A DNA stretch of 31,686 bases from Anthropogastromicrobium sp963604075 (GCA_963604075.1 CAVCPW010000096.1:1-31686); one strand, 5' to 3'; positions 1-8,954 are shown, counted from the first letter of the stretch. Numbers and translations: made by a program. Notes: generated by a model from the sequence alone, not told the origin.

Positions 1-2
1 GC

Positions 3-443
3 CGAAAGCAGATCATGGAGGAAATGTTAAAGCGCGACGGCATTGAAGTAAAGCCTGGTGCAAAAGAGTTTCTTGCATGGTTGAAAAATCATAACATACG
101 CTGCATGATTGCCACGGCAACAGATCTCGAGCGCACAAAGCGTTACCTGGAACAGGCCGGGCTGGCACCGTATTTTGATGAGCTTATCAGTGCCGCCATG
201 GTAAAAGAAGGAAAGCCGTCTCCTGATATTTATGAACTGGCATGCAAGAAAGCCGGACGTGCGCCAAAAGACTGTATCGCAATCGAGGATTCGCCAAATG
301 GTGTACGTTCTGCAGCTGCGGCCGGTTGTCATGTTTTTATGGTGCCGGATTTAAGTGAGCCGGATGAAGAGACACGCGCGCTGTGCGATGGAGTGTTTAC
401 AAGCCTTGTGGAGTTGAAGAAATATTTTGTAAACATTTCTTAA
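3..443 (+). CDS. HAD-superfamily hydrolase, beta-phosphoglucomutase-like (5' truncated)
   Basis: This is the C-terminal part of a haloacid dehalogenase-type phosphatase or phosphosugar mutase. The reading frame is open to the left edge, and codons before the first Met (R-K-Q-I) are in frame, so the gene starts outside the window. Three of the four HAD motifs are visible: motif II IATATD, the motif III lysine in GKPSPD, and motif IV IEDSPNG, the Asp-rich Mg2+ site. Motif I (DxDxT) and the cap start are missing because of the cut. GKPSPD followed by IEDSPNG is typical of the PGMB/CbbY-like group, but the substrate cannot be read. The next gene starts about 70 bases later with its own ribosome binding site. 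Confidence 0.85.
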   Translation, partial: RKQIMEEMLKRDGIEVKPGAKEFLAWLKNHNIRCMIATATDLERTKRYLEQAGLAPYFDELISAAMVKEGKPSPDIYELACKKAGRAPKDCIAIEDSPNGVRSAAAAGCHVFMVPDLSEPDEETRALCDGVFTSLVELKKYFVNIS

Positions 444-513
444 GTTGAAAGAAAACACAATTTGCGGTATCATATGACAGATGGAATCAAATATTTATGA
501 AGGGGGAATCAAT

Positions 514-2304
514 ATGGAAGTAAAAGACAGAAAAGAGATTAATGTAAAAGATACATGGAACCTGGAAAGTATTTATGCAAATGATCAGCTGTGGGAGGAA
601 GACTATGCTGCACTCGGGAAGGATGCAGAGAGCTTCGCTCAGTATAAGGGTACGATTGCGGCTGACATTCGACAGATTCCGGTTGTTCTGGATGTATATT
701 ATGGACTGACGCGCCGCTTAAACAAGCTTAATGTATATGCAAAAATGCGTTTCGATCAGGACACGACCGACAGCACCTATCAGTCTATGTCCGCAAAGGC
801 TAGTGCTCTTGGTGTAAAGCTTAACGCAGTCAGCGCATTTATGGAGCCGGAGATTCTTTCCTACAGCAAGGAAGCACTCGAAAAAGCACAAAAAGAAGAT
901 GAACACACTGCTTATTATAAAAGAAAAATTGATGAGATGCTTCGCGGACAGGAGCATACTTTAGATGCAGAAAAAGAGGAGCTTCTTGCGGCAGCGGGTG
1001 ACATGGCAGATGCACCGGCTGATATTTTCAATGTGCTGATGGATGCTGATATGAAGTATCCGGATGTTGTGCTGGCAGATGGAACCCGTCTTCCGTTAAC
1101 AAATAGCACCTACATTTCCTATATGGAGTCTCCAAACCGCGAGATAAGAGAGTGCGCATTTAAGAACTTATACGGACAGATTGCCAGCTTAAAGAATACG
1201 TTTGCAGCGATCTACAGCGGAAACTTAAAGCAGGCAAAATTTTACGCAGAATCCAGAAGGTATTCCTCTGCACGCGCCATGTATATGGCAGATTCAAACG
1301 TGCCGGAGAGTGTTTATGACAATTTGTTAAGCGCCGTTCACGAAGCACTTCCGATGATGTACCGCTATGTTGCTGTCCGTAAGAAAGTGCTCGGAGTAGA
1401 CAAGCTTCACATGTATGATGTGTATACTCCAATCTTTGCAGCCCAGACCAAGACTTATGAGTTTGAAACCGCGAAGGAGATGGTACTTGAGGCATTAAAG
1501 CCGATGGGAGAGGAGTATCTTAGCCATATCCGTGAGGGCTTTGCAAATCGCTGGATCGATATTTATCCAAATAAGGGTAAGAGAGGAGGAGCGTACTCCT
1601 GGGGCTGCTACGATTCACAGCCATTCGTGCTGATGAGCTATACTGGAAATCTGGATAGTGTTTTCACACTGATTCATGAGCTGGGACATTCCATTCATTC
1701 CTATTACTCCAGAAGTGCGCAGGATTATGCATATTCTGATTATAAAATTTTTGTCGCAGAGGTGGCATCTACCTGTAATGAATCTCTTTTGATGCATGAT
1801 CTTCTGGAAAAGACAACTGATAAGGAAGAGAGAAAATATCTGTTAAATCAATATCTGGACAGCTTCAAGGGTACGCTGTTCCGTCAGGCAATGTTTGCTG
1901 AATTTGAGAAGACAGCACATGAGTATTGCGCACAGGGCAAGGCATTGACAGCAGACTCACTCAGCAATATGTATAATGAGTTGAATCAGAAATATTTTGG
2001 TCCGGATATGGAGAATGATGATGAGATTGCATATGAGTGGATGCGCATTCCTCATTTCTATACACCATTCTATGTTTATCAATACGCAACAGGTTACTCG
2101 GCAGCCGTTGCACTGTCCGCAAAGATTCTTAAGGAAGGAAAGCCGGCAGTCGATGCATATATGAGTTTCTTAAAGGGCGGATGCAGCAAGGATCCAATCG
2201 ATCTGTTAAAGATGGCAGGCGTTGATATGACAACATCAAAACCTGTAGCTGACGCACTTGCACTGTTTGGTAGTCTGGTAGAAGAACTGGAAGCACTTGT
2301 CTGA
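514..2304 (+). CDS. pepF: Oligoendopeptidase F (M3 family zinc metallopeptidase)
   Basis: A cytosolic zinc oligopeptidase that trims short peptides; 596 residues, the usual size for PepF. The zinc site is HELGH at residues 388-392, and E416 in VAEVAS is the expected third ligand 28 residues after the first His. The N-terminal half is the helical M3 oligopeptidase domain. An upstream ATG at 481 is in frame, but AGGGGGAA sits a few bases before the ATG at 514, so 514 is preferred. There is no signal peptide. The downstream nitroreductase-like gene begins 14 bases after the stop, so the two are probably co-transcribed. Confidence 0.95.
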   Translation: MEVKDRKEINVKDTWNLESIYANDQLWEEDYAALGKDAESFAQYKGTIAADIRQIPVVLDVYYGLTRRLNKLNVYAKMRFDQDTTDSTYQSMSAKASALGVKLNAVSAFMEPEILSYSKEALEKAQKEDEHTAYYKRKIDEMLRGQEHTLDAEKEELLAAAGDMADAPADIFNVLMDADMKYPDVVLADGTRLPLTNSTYISYMESPNREIRECAFKNLYGQIASLKNTFAAIYSGNLKQAKFYAESRRYSSARAMYMADSNVPESVYDNLLSAVHEALPMMYRYVAVRKKVLGVDKLHMYDVYTPIFAAQTKTYEFETAKEMVLEALKPMGEEYLSHIREGFANRWIDIYPNKGKRGGAYSWGCYDSQPFVLMSYTGNLDSVFTLIHELGHSIHSYYSRSAQDYAYSDYKIFVAEVASTCNESLLMHDLLEKTTDKEERKYLLNQYLDSFKGTLFRQAMFAEFEKTAHEYCAQGKALTADSLSNMYNELNQKYFGPDMENDDEIAYEWMRIPHFYTPFYVYQYATGYSAAVALSAKILKEGKPAVDAYMSFLKGGCSKDPIDLLKMAGVDMTTSKPVADALALFGSLVEELEALV

Positions 2305-2318
2305 AAGGCTGGTGAGAC

Positions 2319-3089
2319 ATGACACAATATGAAGCAATAGGCAGACGCCGTTCTGTCAGAAAGTTTCAGATGACAGCGATTGATCCACGTATCATGAAGC
2401 AGATCAATTGTTTTATCCAGACGCTAGCACCGCTGCACCCGCAGGCAGCATACCGGATCGCCGTTGTGGAGGCATATAATACGCAAAAGCATGTGTTTAA
2501 AGGAAAGTTTCTGGTGGAGGCACCGTATTATCTGGTGCTTTCCGCCAAGGCACATCCGTTTGCAGTGGTAAATGCCGGGTATGTGATGGAGCAGATGGTT
2601 TTGTATCTGGTAGCAAAAGGCTTTGCCACATGCTATTTAGGTGATGCAAAGCAGAAGTCGGATCTTGAACAGTATCAGCCTATGATTGTTGTCGCGTTTG
2701 GAAAGGCTGCGGTCTCGATACCGAAAAAGCCTGCTGCTCGAAAGAAGATTACTGATCTTGTGTATCAGGCGCCAGTGGCGTCGCAGAATGCCAGAAAAAT
2801 CATTGAGGCTGCAAGAATTGCGCCGTCGGCACTCAATCTCCAGCCGTGGCGTTTTCTGCCAGAGGACGGAAAAATTCATATTTTTATGAAAAAAGATGGT
2901 TTTGTGCAGACAAAGCGCATGAAGGAACTGACACAGTTGGATATGGGTATTGCCATGTGTCATATGGCACTAGCAGCGGAAGAACTGTGGCTGGATTGGC
3001 ATCTTTCCATGGAAGGACCGGGAAACGAGCCAGTATGGAAGGGCTGTAAATATGTGGCAACGCTTTACTACGAGACGAAGACATTTTAG
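2319..3089 (+). CDS. Nitroreductase-like protein (TM1586-type fold)
   Basis: A 256-residue protein of the putative TM-nitroreductase group, which duplicates the flavin-binding nitroreductase fold in one chain. Visible family marks are the N-terminal RRRSVRKF, which normally contacts FMN phosphate, and ARIAPSALNLQPWRF about two thirds along, the second half's equivalent of the nitroreductase SxxNxQPW segment. DMGIAMCHMALAAEE near the C-terminus is the usual small-residue helix. An FMN-dependent oxidoreductase role is inferred; the substrate is unknown. A GGTGAG ribosome binding site precedes the ATG. It directly follows pepF and probably shares its transcript. Confidence 0.8.
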   Translation: MTQYEAIGRRRSVRKFQMTAIDPRIMKQINCFIQTLAPLHPQAAYRIAVVEAYNTQKHVFKGKFLVEAPYYLVLSAKAHPFAVVNAGYVMEQMVLYLVAKGFATCYLGDAKQKSDLEQYQPMIVVAFGKAAVSIPKKPAARKKITDLVYQAPVASQNARKIIEAARIAPSALNLQPWRFLPEDGKIHIFMKKDGFVQTKRMKELTQLDMGIAMCHMALAAEELWLDWHLSMEGPGNEPVWKGCKYVATLYYETKTF

Positions 3090-3202
3090 ATAGGAAGCTC
3101 TGACTTCTATAAGTTGGAGTAGTTCACGTGAATTGAACATAAAGTGGCAAGAAGTTCCACGCTTCCAAAGCAGCGGGATAAATAGAAAGCAGACAGGCGA
3201 CG

Positions 3203-3445
3203 ATGAGTATTGCAAGAAAAGAAAAAAAACTAATGGTGGTATTTCCAACGACCACAGATGCCATGCATATGCAGCAGGCGGCGACAATACATAGCTTTCC
3301 GGGGCGTATGGTTCCGCTGCCGGGCAATATTGAGGCGGGCTGCGGTCTGGCATGGTGTACAGACCTTACTCAAAAAGAGCATCTTATGGTATTAATAGAA
3401 GAGCTTGGAATACACACGCAGGGTTTTTATGAACAGGAATGGTGA
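3203..3445 (+). CDS. DUF3343 family small protein (putative Se/S carrier-like)
   Basis: An 80-residue protein matching the DUF3343 pattern. It has an N-terminal beta strand MVVFPTTTDAMHMQQAA, then a short helix and PLPGNIEAGCGLAWC, with two cysteines in a CGLAWC arrangement. Family members are annotated as putative selenium/sulfur carrier-like proteins, often near YedF or cysteine desulfurases; no such partner is present here. The ribosome binding site before 3203 is weak (GGCGACG), so an in-frame start at the later Met just before VVFPTTT is also possible. Only 11 bases separate its stop from the deacetylase start, so they probably form an operon. Confidence 0.75.
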   Translation: MSIARKEKKLMVVFPTTTDAMHMQQAATIHSFPGRMVPLPGNIEAGCGLAWCTDLTQKEHLMVLIEELGIHTQGFYEQEW

Positions 3446-3456
3446 AAGGAATTCAT

Positions 3457-4749
3457 ATGAGAAACTGGAAAATGAAAAGCAGTATAATGCTGCTTGCAGC
3501 AGTCATGATATTTGCATCTGGCTGCGGCAAAAAGGAAAATGATGTGGCAAATCTTCCGCAGACGCAGGAACAGGCACAGGAAAGTGAGACTGAGGCACAG
3601 ACTGAAGCGCAGACAAAGGCACAGACCGAGGATGAGAAGCTTCCGGTTCCGTTAGTGCCAGGTGAATCAAGCGCGAGCACTTCATCTTCTGCATCAACAG
3701 AAGAAAGTTCTCAGACGTCAGCGTCCTCATCTGCTGCATCAGCATCATCATCTCAAGCTGATTCTGCGCAGGCCGTAGATGGCTATGAGCAAAGAGACGA
3801 AGAGGTATATGCAATGCAGAAGGTTAATATCCGTGAGGCGGCAACGACTGAATCTGCAAAAGTGGGGTCTCTTGAGGCAGGCGCATCCATACATCGAATT
3901 GGTTACAGTGCTGATTGGAGTCAGGTCGAGTATAACGGAACGACTTGCTATATCGCGAGTGAGTACCTTTCAGATCAGGAACCACAGACAGTAAACCAGC
4001 AGGTACAGGCATCGTCAGGTACCGAATTTTGGAGCGGCGACTTAAGCACACTGAGCACAAATGTATTCAGTGGAATTTCGGATTATACTGACCGTGATGC
4101 ACTAAATGTGCCGAATGGCTGCTATTATCTGACAAAGCTATATGGCAAATATAATGCAATTTTCCTTGAGGATACATCAAAGAATGTAATCTATCTGACG
4201 ATGGATGAGGGTTATGAGGCTGGCTATACCCCGCAGATTCTTCAAACGCTTCGCGAGAAGAATGTAAAAGCAACTTTCTTTATCACAAAGGAATTTTATG
4301 ACAGCAATCCAGAGTATATTCAGCAGATGATTGATGATGGTCATACCATCGGAAACCACACCTGTACTCATCCTAATATGCCAACGCTTTCTCTTGAAGA
4401 GCAGACAAATGAGATCATGGTGCTGCACAACATTATCAAGGAGCAATTTGGATACGAGATGAAGCTGTTCCGTTTTCCTGAGGGATCTACAAGTGAGCAG
4501 TCTTTAGGTCTGGTTGAGAGCCTTGGCTATCGAAGCGTATTTTGGAGTTTCCACTATTTGGATTACAACACTGATGCACAGAAGGATCCGGCAGAGACCT
4601 TACAGCTTTGTATGGACAGCATTCATCCGGGTGCGATTTATTTGCTTCATGCAAAGTCGGCGACGAATACACAGATATTAGGAGAGTGGATTGATGCTGT
4701 ACGCGCTGCTGGATATGAGTTCGGTGGAGGACTGCCGACTACTTGGTAA
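3457..4749 (+). CDS. Lipoprotein with SH3b and PdaA-like polysaccharide deacetylase (NodB) domains
   Basis: A predicted surface-anchored cell-wall deacetylase of 430 residues. The N-terminus is a lipoprotein signal with lipobox F-A-S-G-C at C23. A low-complexity Glu/Gln/Thr then Ser/Ala linker runs to about residue 115, followed by a bacterial SH3b wall-binding domain (about 117-172) and a NodB homology domain (about 240-430). Motif 1 is TMDEG at 248-252, close to the TFDNGYE form of Bacillus PdaA; motif 2 is H301xxxH305. FRFPEGS, VFWSFHYLDY and IYLLHAKS match the later motifs. The PdaA family removes acetyl from N-acetylmuramic acid; the muramyl substrate is an inference. Start chosen at 3457 because GAAAGGA lies 6 bases upstream; the in-frame ATG at 3439 lacks a site. 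Confidence 0.9.
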   Translation: MRNWKMKSSIMLLAAVMIFASGCGKKENDVANLPQTQEQAQESETEAQTEAQTKAQTEDEKLPVPLVPGESSASTSSSASTEESSQTSASSSAASASSSQADSAQAVDGYEQRDEEVYAMQKVNIREAATTESAKVGSLEAGASIHRIGYSADWSQVEYNGTTCYIASEYLSDQEPQTVNQQVQASSGTEFWSGDLSTLSTNVFSGISDYTDRDALNVPNGCYYLTKLYGKYNAIFLEDTSKNVIYLTMDEGYEAGYTPQILQTLREKNVKATFFITKEFYDSNPEYIQQMIDDGHTIGNHTCTHPNMPTLSLEEQTNEIMVLHNIIKEQFGYEMKLFRFPEGSTSEQSLGLVESLGYRSVFWSFHYLDYNTDAQKDPAETLQLCMDSIHPGAIYLLHAKSATNTQILGEWIDAVRAAGYEFGGGLPTTW

Positions 4750-4812
4750 TCCGGAAGTTTTAGTTTTGTAGAAATTGGATGAAGAATATTATCTACAGTG
4801 CTAATAGTCAAT

Positions 4813-4850
4813 GATATTCGCAATCCGTTTTGCTACTTGCACTTTTATAA
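4813..4850 (-). repeat. Dispersed 38-bp intergenic repeat, copy 1
   Basis: Read on the minus strand this 38-mer matches positions 17617-17654 of the plus strand at 35 of 38 bases by eye. It starts TTATAAAAGTGCAAGTAGC and ends GATTGCGAATATC. It lies in the noncoding gap after the deacetylase gene. Only two clear copies are seen in this window. Confidence 0.8.
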
Positions 4851-4860
4851 AAAAATATAG

Positions 4861-4905
4861 CAAAAGACCCTTCAGGCAGAAAAATCTGCTTGAAGGGTCT
4901 TTTTT
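4861..4905. terminator. Bidirectional intrinsic terminator
   Basis: The stem AAAAGACCCTTCAGGCAGA pairs with TCTGCTTGAAGGGTCTTTT across a 4-base loop (about 19 pairs, one G-U). A U tract follows on the plus strand and A-rich sequence precedes it. It lies between the convergent deacetylase and aminopeptidase genes and can serve both. Confidence 0.93.
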
Positions 4906-4934
4906 ACATATTTAAAACTTAACCTAAGTGGGCG

Positions 4935-6329
4935 TTACTTCTCAGCGCGAAGGAATGCCTCGTAGCCACGGCAGGTCTCGTAAACATCGATCTTGCTTAC
5001 AACCTCCCACGGTGCATGCATGTTCAATACCGGAACACCACAGTCAATAACTTCCATGTTCAGGTTTGCAAGGATATAAGCGATGGTTCCGCCACCGCCC
5101 TGGTCAACCTTTCCAAGCTCACTTGTCTGGAAGAATACGCCAGCATCGTCCATAACTTTTCTCAGGTAAGCGATGTATTCTGCATTTGCATCATTACAGC
5201 CGCTCTTTCCTCTGGCACCCGTGTACTTATTGAAAGTAAAGCCTTTGCCACAGAATGCACTGTTCTTTCTTTCATTTACCTCTGGATAGTTCGGATCAAA
5301 TCCGGCACTTACATCGGAGGAAAGCATCTTGGAATTCTGTAAGCAGCGACGAAGAACCAGGTCACTATAGGAAGCGCTTGTAAGTGCAATCAGCTCAGCA
5401 ACCATGTTCTCGAAGAAACGGGAATGCATACCGGTAGCACCATTGCTTCCAACCTCTTCCTTATCAACGAGCAGACAGCAGCTTGTATGTACCGGGTTCT
5501 CTACCTTAAGCATAGCAGCTAAAGAAGTGTAGGAGCATACACGGTCATCATGACCATAGCCCATGATCATGCTGCGGTCTAAGCCATAATCTCTTGCCGG
5601 ACCAGCCGGAACGACCTCAAGCTCAGCAGAAAGGAAATCCTCTTCCTCAATTCCATACTTTTCTTTCAGCATAGAAAGGATCAGATCCTTAACAGGTTCC
5701 TTGCAGTCATCAGCGGCATCCATAGCCGGGCGGCTTCCGATAGTTACATTAAGTTTCTCACCATCAATTATCTTTCCAGCTGTCTTAGACATCTGATCTG
5801 CAGCCAGATGCGGCAGAAGATCGGAGATACCAAGAACCGGATCAGATGGATCCTCACCGATGACAACCTTAGCAACAGTACCATCCTTCTTTGCAACTAC
5901 TCCGTGCAGAGCAAGCGGAAGAGCTACCCACTGATACTTCTTGATACCACCATAGTAGTGGGTGTCAAGCAGAGCAAAATCCTCATCCTGATACAGCGGA
6001 TTCTGCTTAATATCAAGACGCGGAGAGTCGATATGTGCGCCAAGGATATGCATACCATTTTCCATTGGCTCAGTACCAATCACAAACAGAGCAAGGGTCT
6101 TTCCTTTATTGTTTGCATAAACCTTATCACCAGCCTTTAACGGGGTGCCGGCTTTGATACAGTCATTTAAATTCTTGTATCCAGCAGCCTTAGCTAAGCG
6201 AATACTTTCCTCTACACATTCACGCTCAGTTTTGCAGTCAGAGATGAACTTGATATAATCAGCGCAGAGTGCATTTACCAAAGCGAGCTTTGCTTCGTCA
6301 CATGATTTCCATGCATTTTTACGTTCCAT
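4935..6329 (-). CDS. M18 family zinc aminopeptidase
   Basis: A cytosolic dinuclear-zinc aminopeptidase of the aspartyl aminopeptidase/aminopeptidase I family; 464 residues, normal length. Expected metal and catalytic residues are visible: GAHIDSPRLD (H99, D101), DKEEVGSNGATG with the adjacent glutamates, SSDVSAGFDPNYPE with its Asp, and the C-terminal NMHAPWE with the last His ligand. The frame extends upstream to 6455, but that would overlap the -35 box of its own promoter. The ATG at 6329 with an AAGGAAG site upstream is the consistent start. The gene is convergent with the deacetylase and divergent from the decarboxylase operon. Confidence 0.94.
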   Translation of the reverse strand: MERKNAWKSCDEAKLALVNALCADYIKFISDCKTERECVEESIRLAKAAGYKNLNDCIKAGTPLKAGDKVYANNKGKTLALFVIGTEPMENGMHILGAHIDSPRLDIKQNPLYQDEDFALLDTHYYGGIKKYQWVALPLALHGVVAKKDGTVAKVVIGEDPSDPVLGISDLLPHLAADQMSKTAGKIIDGEKLNVTIGSRPAMDAADDCKEPVKDLILSMLKEKYGIEEEDFLSAELEVVPAGPARDYGLDRSMIMGYGHDDRVCSYTSLAAMLKVENPVHTSCCLLVDKEEVGSNGATGMHSRFFENMVAELIALTSASYSDLVLRRCLQNSKMLSSDVSAGFDPNYPEVNERKNSAFCGKGFTFNKYTGARGKSGCNDANAEYIAYLRKVMDDAGVFFQTSELGKVDQGGGGTIAYILANLNMEVIDCGVPVLNMHAPWEVVSKIDVYETCRGYEAFLRAEK

Positions 6330-6426
6330 AACAAATACTTCCTTTCTTTTCTTCATTTTTTTTCCGCAGATCATGCCATAAAGCAGCGGATTCGTCCAAA
6401 ATGATTCTACGGATAAATTCCTCTCT

Positions 6427-6455
6427 ATTATACCATAGGCAGGAATGTTTGTCAC
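6427..6455 (-). promoter_or_regulatory. Sigma-A-type promoter of the M18 aminopeptidase gene
   Basis: On the minus strand, -35 GTGACA (6455-6450) and -10 TATAAT (6432-6427) are separated by 17 bases. Transcription would start near 6420, about 90 bases before the chosen start codon, which rules out the longer reading frame. Confidence 0.8.
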
Positions 6456-6503
6456 GAAGCAACTAAAATCAAAAATAAAAATCTAAAAAATTGCAAAATC
6501 TTA

Positions 6504-6532
6504 TTGAATTATTTGCTCAAAAACGATACAAT
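6504..6532 (+). promoter_or_regulatory. Sigma-A-type promoter of the decarboxylase/transcarboxylase operon
   Basis: TTGAAT, a 17-base spacer and TACAAT. The predicted start near 6539 leaves a leader of about 65 bases before the first ATG, with GGAGGACG as ribosome binding site at about 6593-6600. Confidence 0.85.
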
Positions 6533-6603
6533 GTTAAGCGGCAGAAGATGGTTTTAACCATTCATAATAAAACCATTCAAATAAAATTAAATGGAGGACG
6601 AAT

Positions 6604-8043
6604 ATGAGTACAACATCACAGAATTCAGCAAGCAGCCGTATCAGTGCTCTGCTTGATGACAACAGTTTTGTTGAAATCGGCGGATCAGTTACTGCCAGAA
6701 ATACCGATTTCAATTTGCAGAACAAAGAAACACCTGCAGATGGAGTATTAACCGGATATGGTACCATTGAAGGTGCCCTGGTTTATGTTTACAGTCAGGA
6801 CGCAAGTGTTCTGGGCGGATCCATCGGAGAGATGCATGCAAAGAAGATTGTAAAGCTTTACAATCTGGCAATGAAGGTTGGCGCACCGGTTATCGGTCTG
6901 GTAGACTGTGCCGGAATGAGACTGGAGGAGGCTACCGATGCATTAGAGGCATTTGGTAAGCTGTATGAGTGCCAGGCACTTGCTTCCGGAGTAGTTCCAC
7001 AGATCACAGCAATTTTCGGAACCTGCGGCGGCGGTATGGCAGTAGTTCCGGCTCTGACTGACTTCACATTCATGGAGGCAAAGAACGCAAAGCTGTTTGT
7101 AAACTCTCCAAACGCATTAGAGGGTAATAAGACTGAGAATACAGCAACAGCAGCATTCCAGAGTAGCGAGGCAGGTCTGGTAGATGTAGTAGCGCAGGAG
7201 GATGAGCTGTTAGAGAGCATCCGTACCTTAGTAAGCATTCTTCCGGCAAATAACGAGGATGATCTGTCCTATAGCGAGTGCACCGATGATTTAAATCGTG
7301 CATGTTCTGACCTTGAGGCATCTGTTGCAGATCCGGCACTGACTCTGCCGATGATCTCTGATAACAGCTTCTTCTTCGAGGTAAAGAAGGATTATGCAAA
7401 AGATATGGTAACCGGTTTCATCCGCTTAAACGGAAATACCGTAGGTGCAGTTGCAAACCGCAGTGCTCTGTATGATGAAGAGGGCAAGGAGGCTGAGACC
7501 TTCGATGGTTCATTAAGCGCAGAGGGTGCTGAGAAGGCAGCAGAGTTCGTAAACTTCTGCGACGCATTCTCTATCCCGGTTCTGACTTTGACCAACGTTA
7601 CAGGTTACAAGGCAACCAAGTGCCAGGAGAAGAAGATCGCAAAGGCAGCTGCAAAGCTGATTTATGCATTCCATGATATGACTGCTCCTAAGGTAAATGT
7701 AATCGTTGGCGCAGCAAATGGAACAGCATCCTTAGCAATGAACAACAGTGCAGATATGACCTATGCTTGGCCGCAGGCTACCATCGGCATGATGGATCCG
7801 GTAAGCGCAGCAAAGATTATGTATGCTGACGAAATTGCTGCAGCAAAGGACAAGAATGCTCTGATCAACGAAAAGGCAGCAGCTTATGCACAGCTTCAGG
7901 CAAGTGCAGAGTCTGCAGCAAAGAGAGGATATGTTGACAGCATCATCGCTCCGGAGACTACCAGACAGATCGCAGCAGCTGCATTTGAGATGCTGTTCAC
8001 AAAGAGAGAGGACCGTCCGGCAAAGAAGCACGGTACCGTTTAA
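6604..8043 (+). CDS. Acyl-CoA carboxyltransferase subunit (MmdA / 12S-type)
   Basis: A 479-residue carboxyltransferase with the two crotonase-like halves of the acyl-CoA carboxylase family. It would move carboxyl between an acyl-CoA (methylmalonyl-CoA or propionyl-CoA most likely) and biotin on the carrier encoded two genes on. The first oxyanion turn is in FGTCGGGMAV and the second half has VGAANGTASLAMN followed by YAWPQATIGMMDP, matching the usual YAWP segment. The protein is somewhat shorter than typical MmdA/PccB (about 510). It is the first gene of the operon with OadG, biotin carrier, OadB and 5S subunits. The acyl-CoA is inferred from the family and context, not read from sequence. 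Confidence 0.88.
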   Translation: MSTTSQNSASSRISALLDDNSFVEIGGSVTARNTDFNLQNKETPADGVLTGYGTIEGALVYVYSQDASVLGGSIGEMHAKKIVKLYNLAMKVGAPVIGLVDCAGMRLEEATDALEAFGKLYECQALASGVVPQITAIFGTCGGGMAVVPALTDFTFMEAKNAKLFVNSPNALEGNKTENTATAAFQSSEAGLVDVVAQEDELLESIRTLVSILPANNEDDLSYSECTDDLNRACSDLEASVADPALTLPMISDNSFFFEVKKDYAKDMVTGFIRLNGNTVGAVANRSALYDEEGKEAETFDGSLSAEGAEKAAEFVNFCDAFSIPVLTLTNVTGYKATKCQEKKIAKAAAKLIYAFHDMTAPKVNVIVGAANGTASLAMNNSADMTYAWPQATIGMMDPVSAAKIMYADEIAAAKDKNALINEKAAAYAQLQASAESAAKRGYVDSIIAPETTRQIAAAAFEMLFTKREDRPAKKHGTV

Positions 8044-8179
8044 TCCAGAAACACAGTACCGTGTGAACATATCATTGGTGAATGATATAAAAGACATCAT
8101 GTAATATCATGAGAATATTGTTAGGGTGTCATGAGAATCTCATCAAAGATGTGTGTACGGGGTGGAATGAGAGGTAGAT

Positions 8180-8935
8180 ATGAAAAGAAAGTTAGCAGTA
8201 TTATTAAGTGTGCTGCTGTGTGCATTCGGGCTGACTGCATGCTCCTCATCCAGTGCTTCTGATAATTCTGGTGAGGATATGGCTGTCTATAAGACAGAGG
8301 CAGTCGAACTCATTAACAGCTATGTAAGTGAGAAAACAGTTGACGAATTAAAGGCAGAGGCGGTTGACGACGATGAGGCAACTGCACTTGAGGAAGGCTT
8401 CAGTGCATGGGAAGATGCAAAGGAAGAATTCGGTGAAATAAGTGAAGTTAAAGAAGACTCTGCTGATGTCAGCTATGAGAATCAGAATAAGCTTTACGTT
8501 GTTGATGTAGATGCCAGCTTCGAGAAACGCGATGCAGTAATCACGATCACTTTTGATAAGAATGGCAACGTAAATTCAGTCGCATTCAACGGTGTATATT
8601 CACTCGGTGAGAAGATGGCGAAGGCAGCCATGAATACCGTTATGGGTCTTGCAGTTGTATTTATTATGCTGATCTTCATCAGTTTAATCATTTACTGCTT
8701 CAAGTTTGTCCATGAGGCAGAAGAAAGAGCAGCAGCTAAGAAGAAGGTAGCTGAGCCTGCACCGGCTCCGGCGCCTGCAGTTGCAGTAGAAGAGGCAGTA
8801 GAAGAGGAAGAAGATGACCTTGAGCTTGTAGCCGTTATCGCAGCAGCGATTGCAGCAAGTGAAGGTACAGATCCAAACGGCTTAGTAGTTCGTTCAATTA
8901 AGAGAGTTGGCAAAAGCAACTGGAAAAGAGCATAA
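8180..8935 (+). CDS. oadG: OadG-type gamma subunit fused to an N-terminal lipoprotein domain
   Basis: The protein (251 residues) begins with a lipoprotein signal and lipobox L-T-A-C at C21. An extracytoplasmic domain of about 120 residues follows, ending in a DUF3887-like repeat (DVDASFEKRDAVITITFD). Next is one membrane segment at about 152-177, then a cytosolic tail rich in Lys, Ala-Pro and Glu, typical of OadG/MmdD. Classical gamma subunits are about 80-100 residues with a short N-terminus, so the lipoprotein domain is an addition. The gamma subunit normally assembles the decarboxylase complex on the beta subunit. Leader of 136 bases after the carboxyltransferase gene. Confidence 0.8.
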   Translation: MKRKLAVLLSVLLCAFGLTACSSSSASDNSGEDMAVYKTEAVELINSYVSEKTVDELKAEAVDDDEATALEEGFSAWEDAKEEFGEISEVKEDSADVSYENQNKLYVVDVDASFEKRDAVITITFDKNGNVNSVAFNGVYSLGEKMAKAAMNTVMGLAVVFIMLIFISLIIYCFKFVHEAEERAAAKKKVAEPAPAPAPAVAVEEAVEEEEDDLELVAVIAAAIAASEGTDPNGLVVRSIKRVGKSNWKRA

Positions 8936-8941
8936 AATGCA

Positions 8942-8954
8942 GCCGCCAAGCGGC
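8942..8954 (+). other. Intercistronic hairpin, OadG / biotin carrier
   Basis: GCCGC-CAA-GCGGC forms a 5-bp GC-only stem immediately upstream of the AAGGAG ribosome binding site of the biotin carrier gene. No U tract follows, so it is not a terminator. Confidence 0.6.

Noticed and set aside
1160..1495. Minus-strand frames inside pepF and other genes (also 6858-7238, 26483-27019)
   Set aside because: They lie wholly opposite well-supported genes and have no ribosome binding sites or domain features.
3090..3202. Possible regulatory RNA before the DUF3343 gene
   Set aside because: Only a short palindrome (TTCACGTGAA) is seen; no riboswitch core or terminator could be recognised.
6330..6455. N-terminal extension of the M18 aminopeptidase to 6455
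   Set aside because: It would begin inside the gene's own promoter (-35 at 6450-6455), while a good ribosome binding site precedes 6329.
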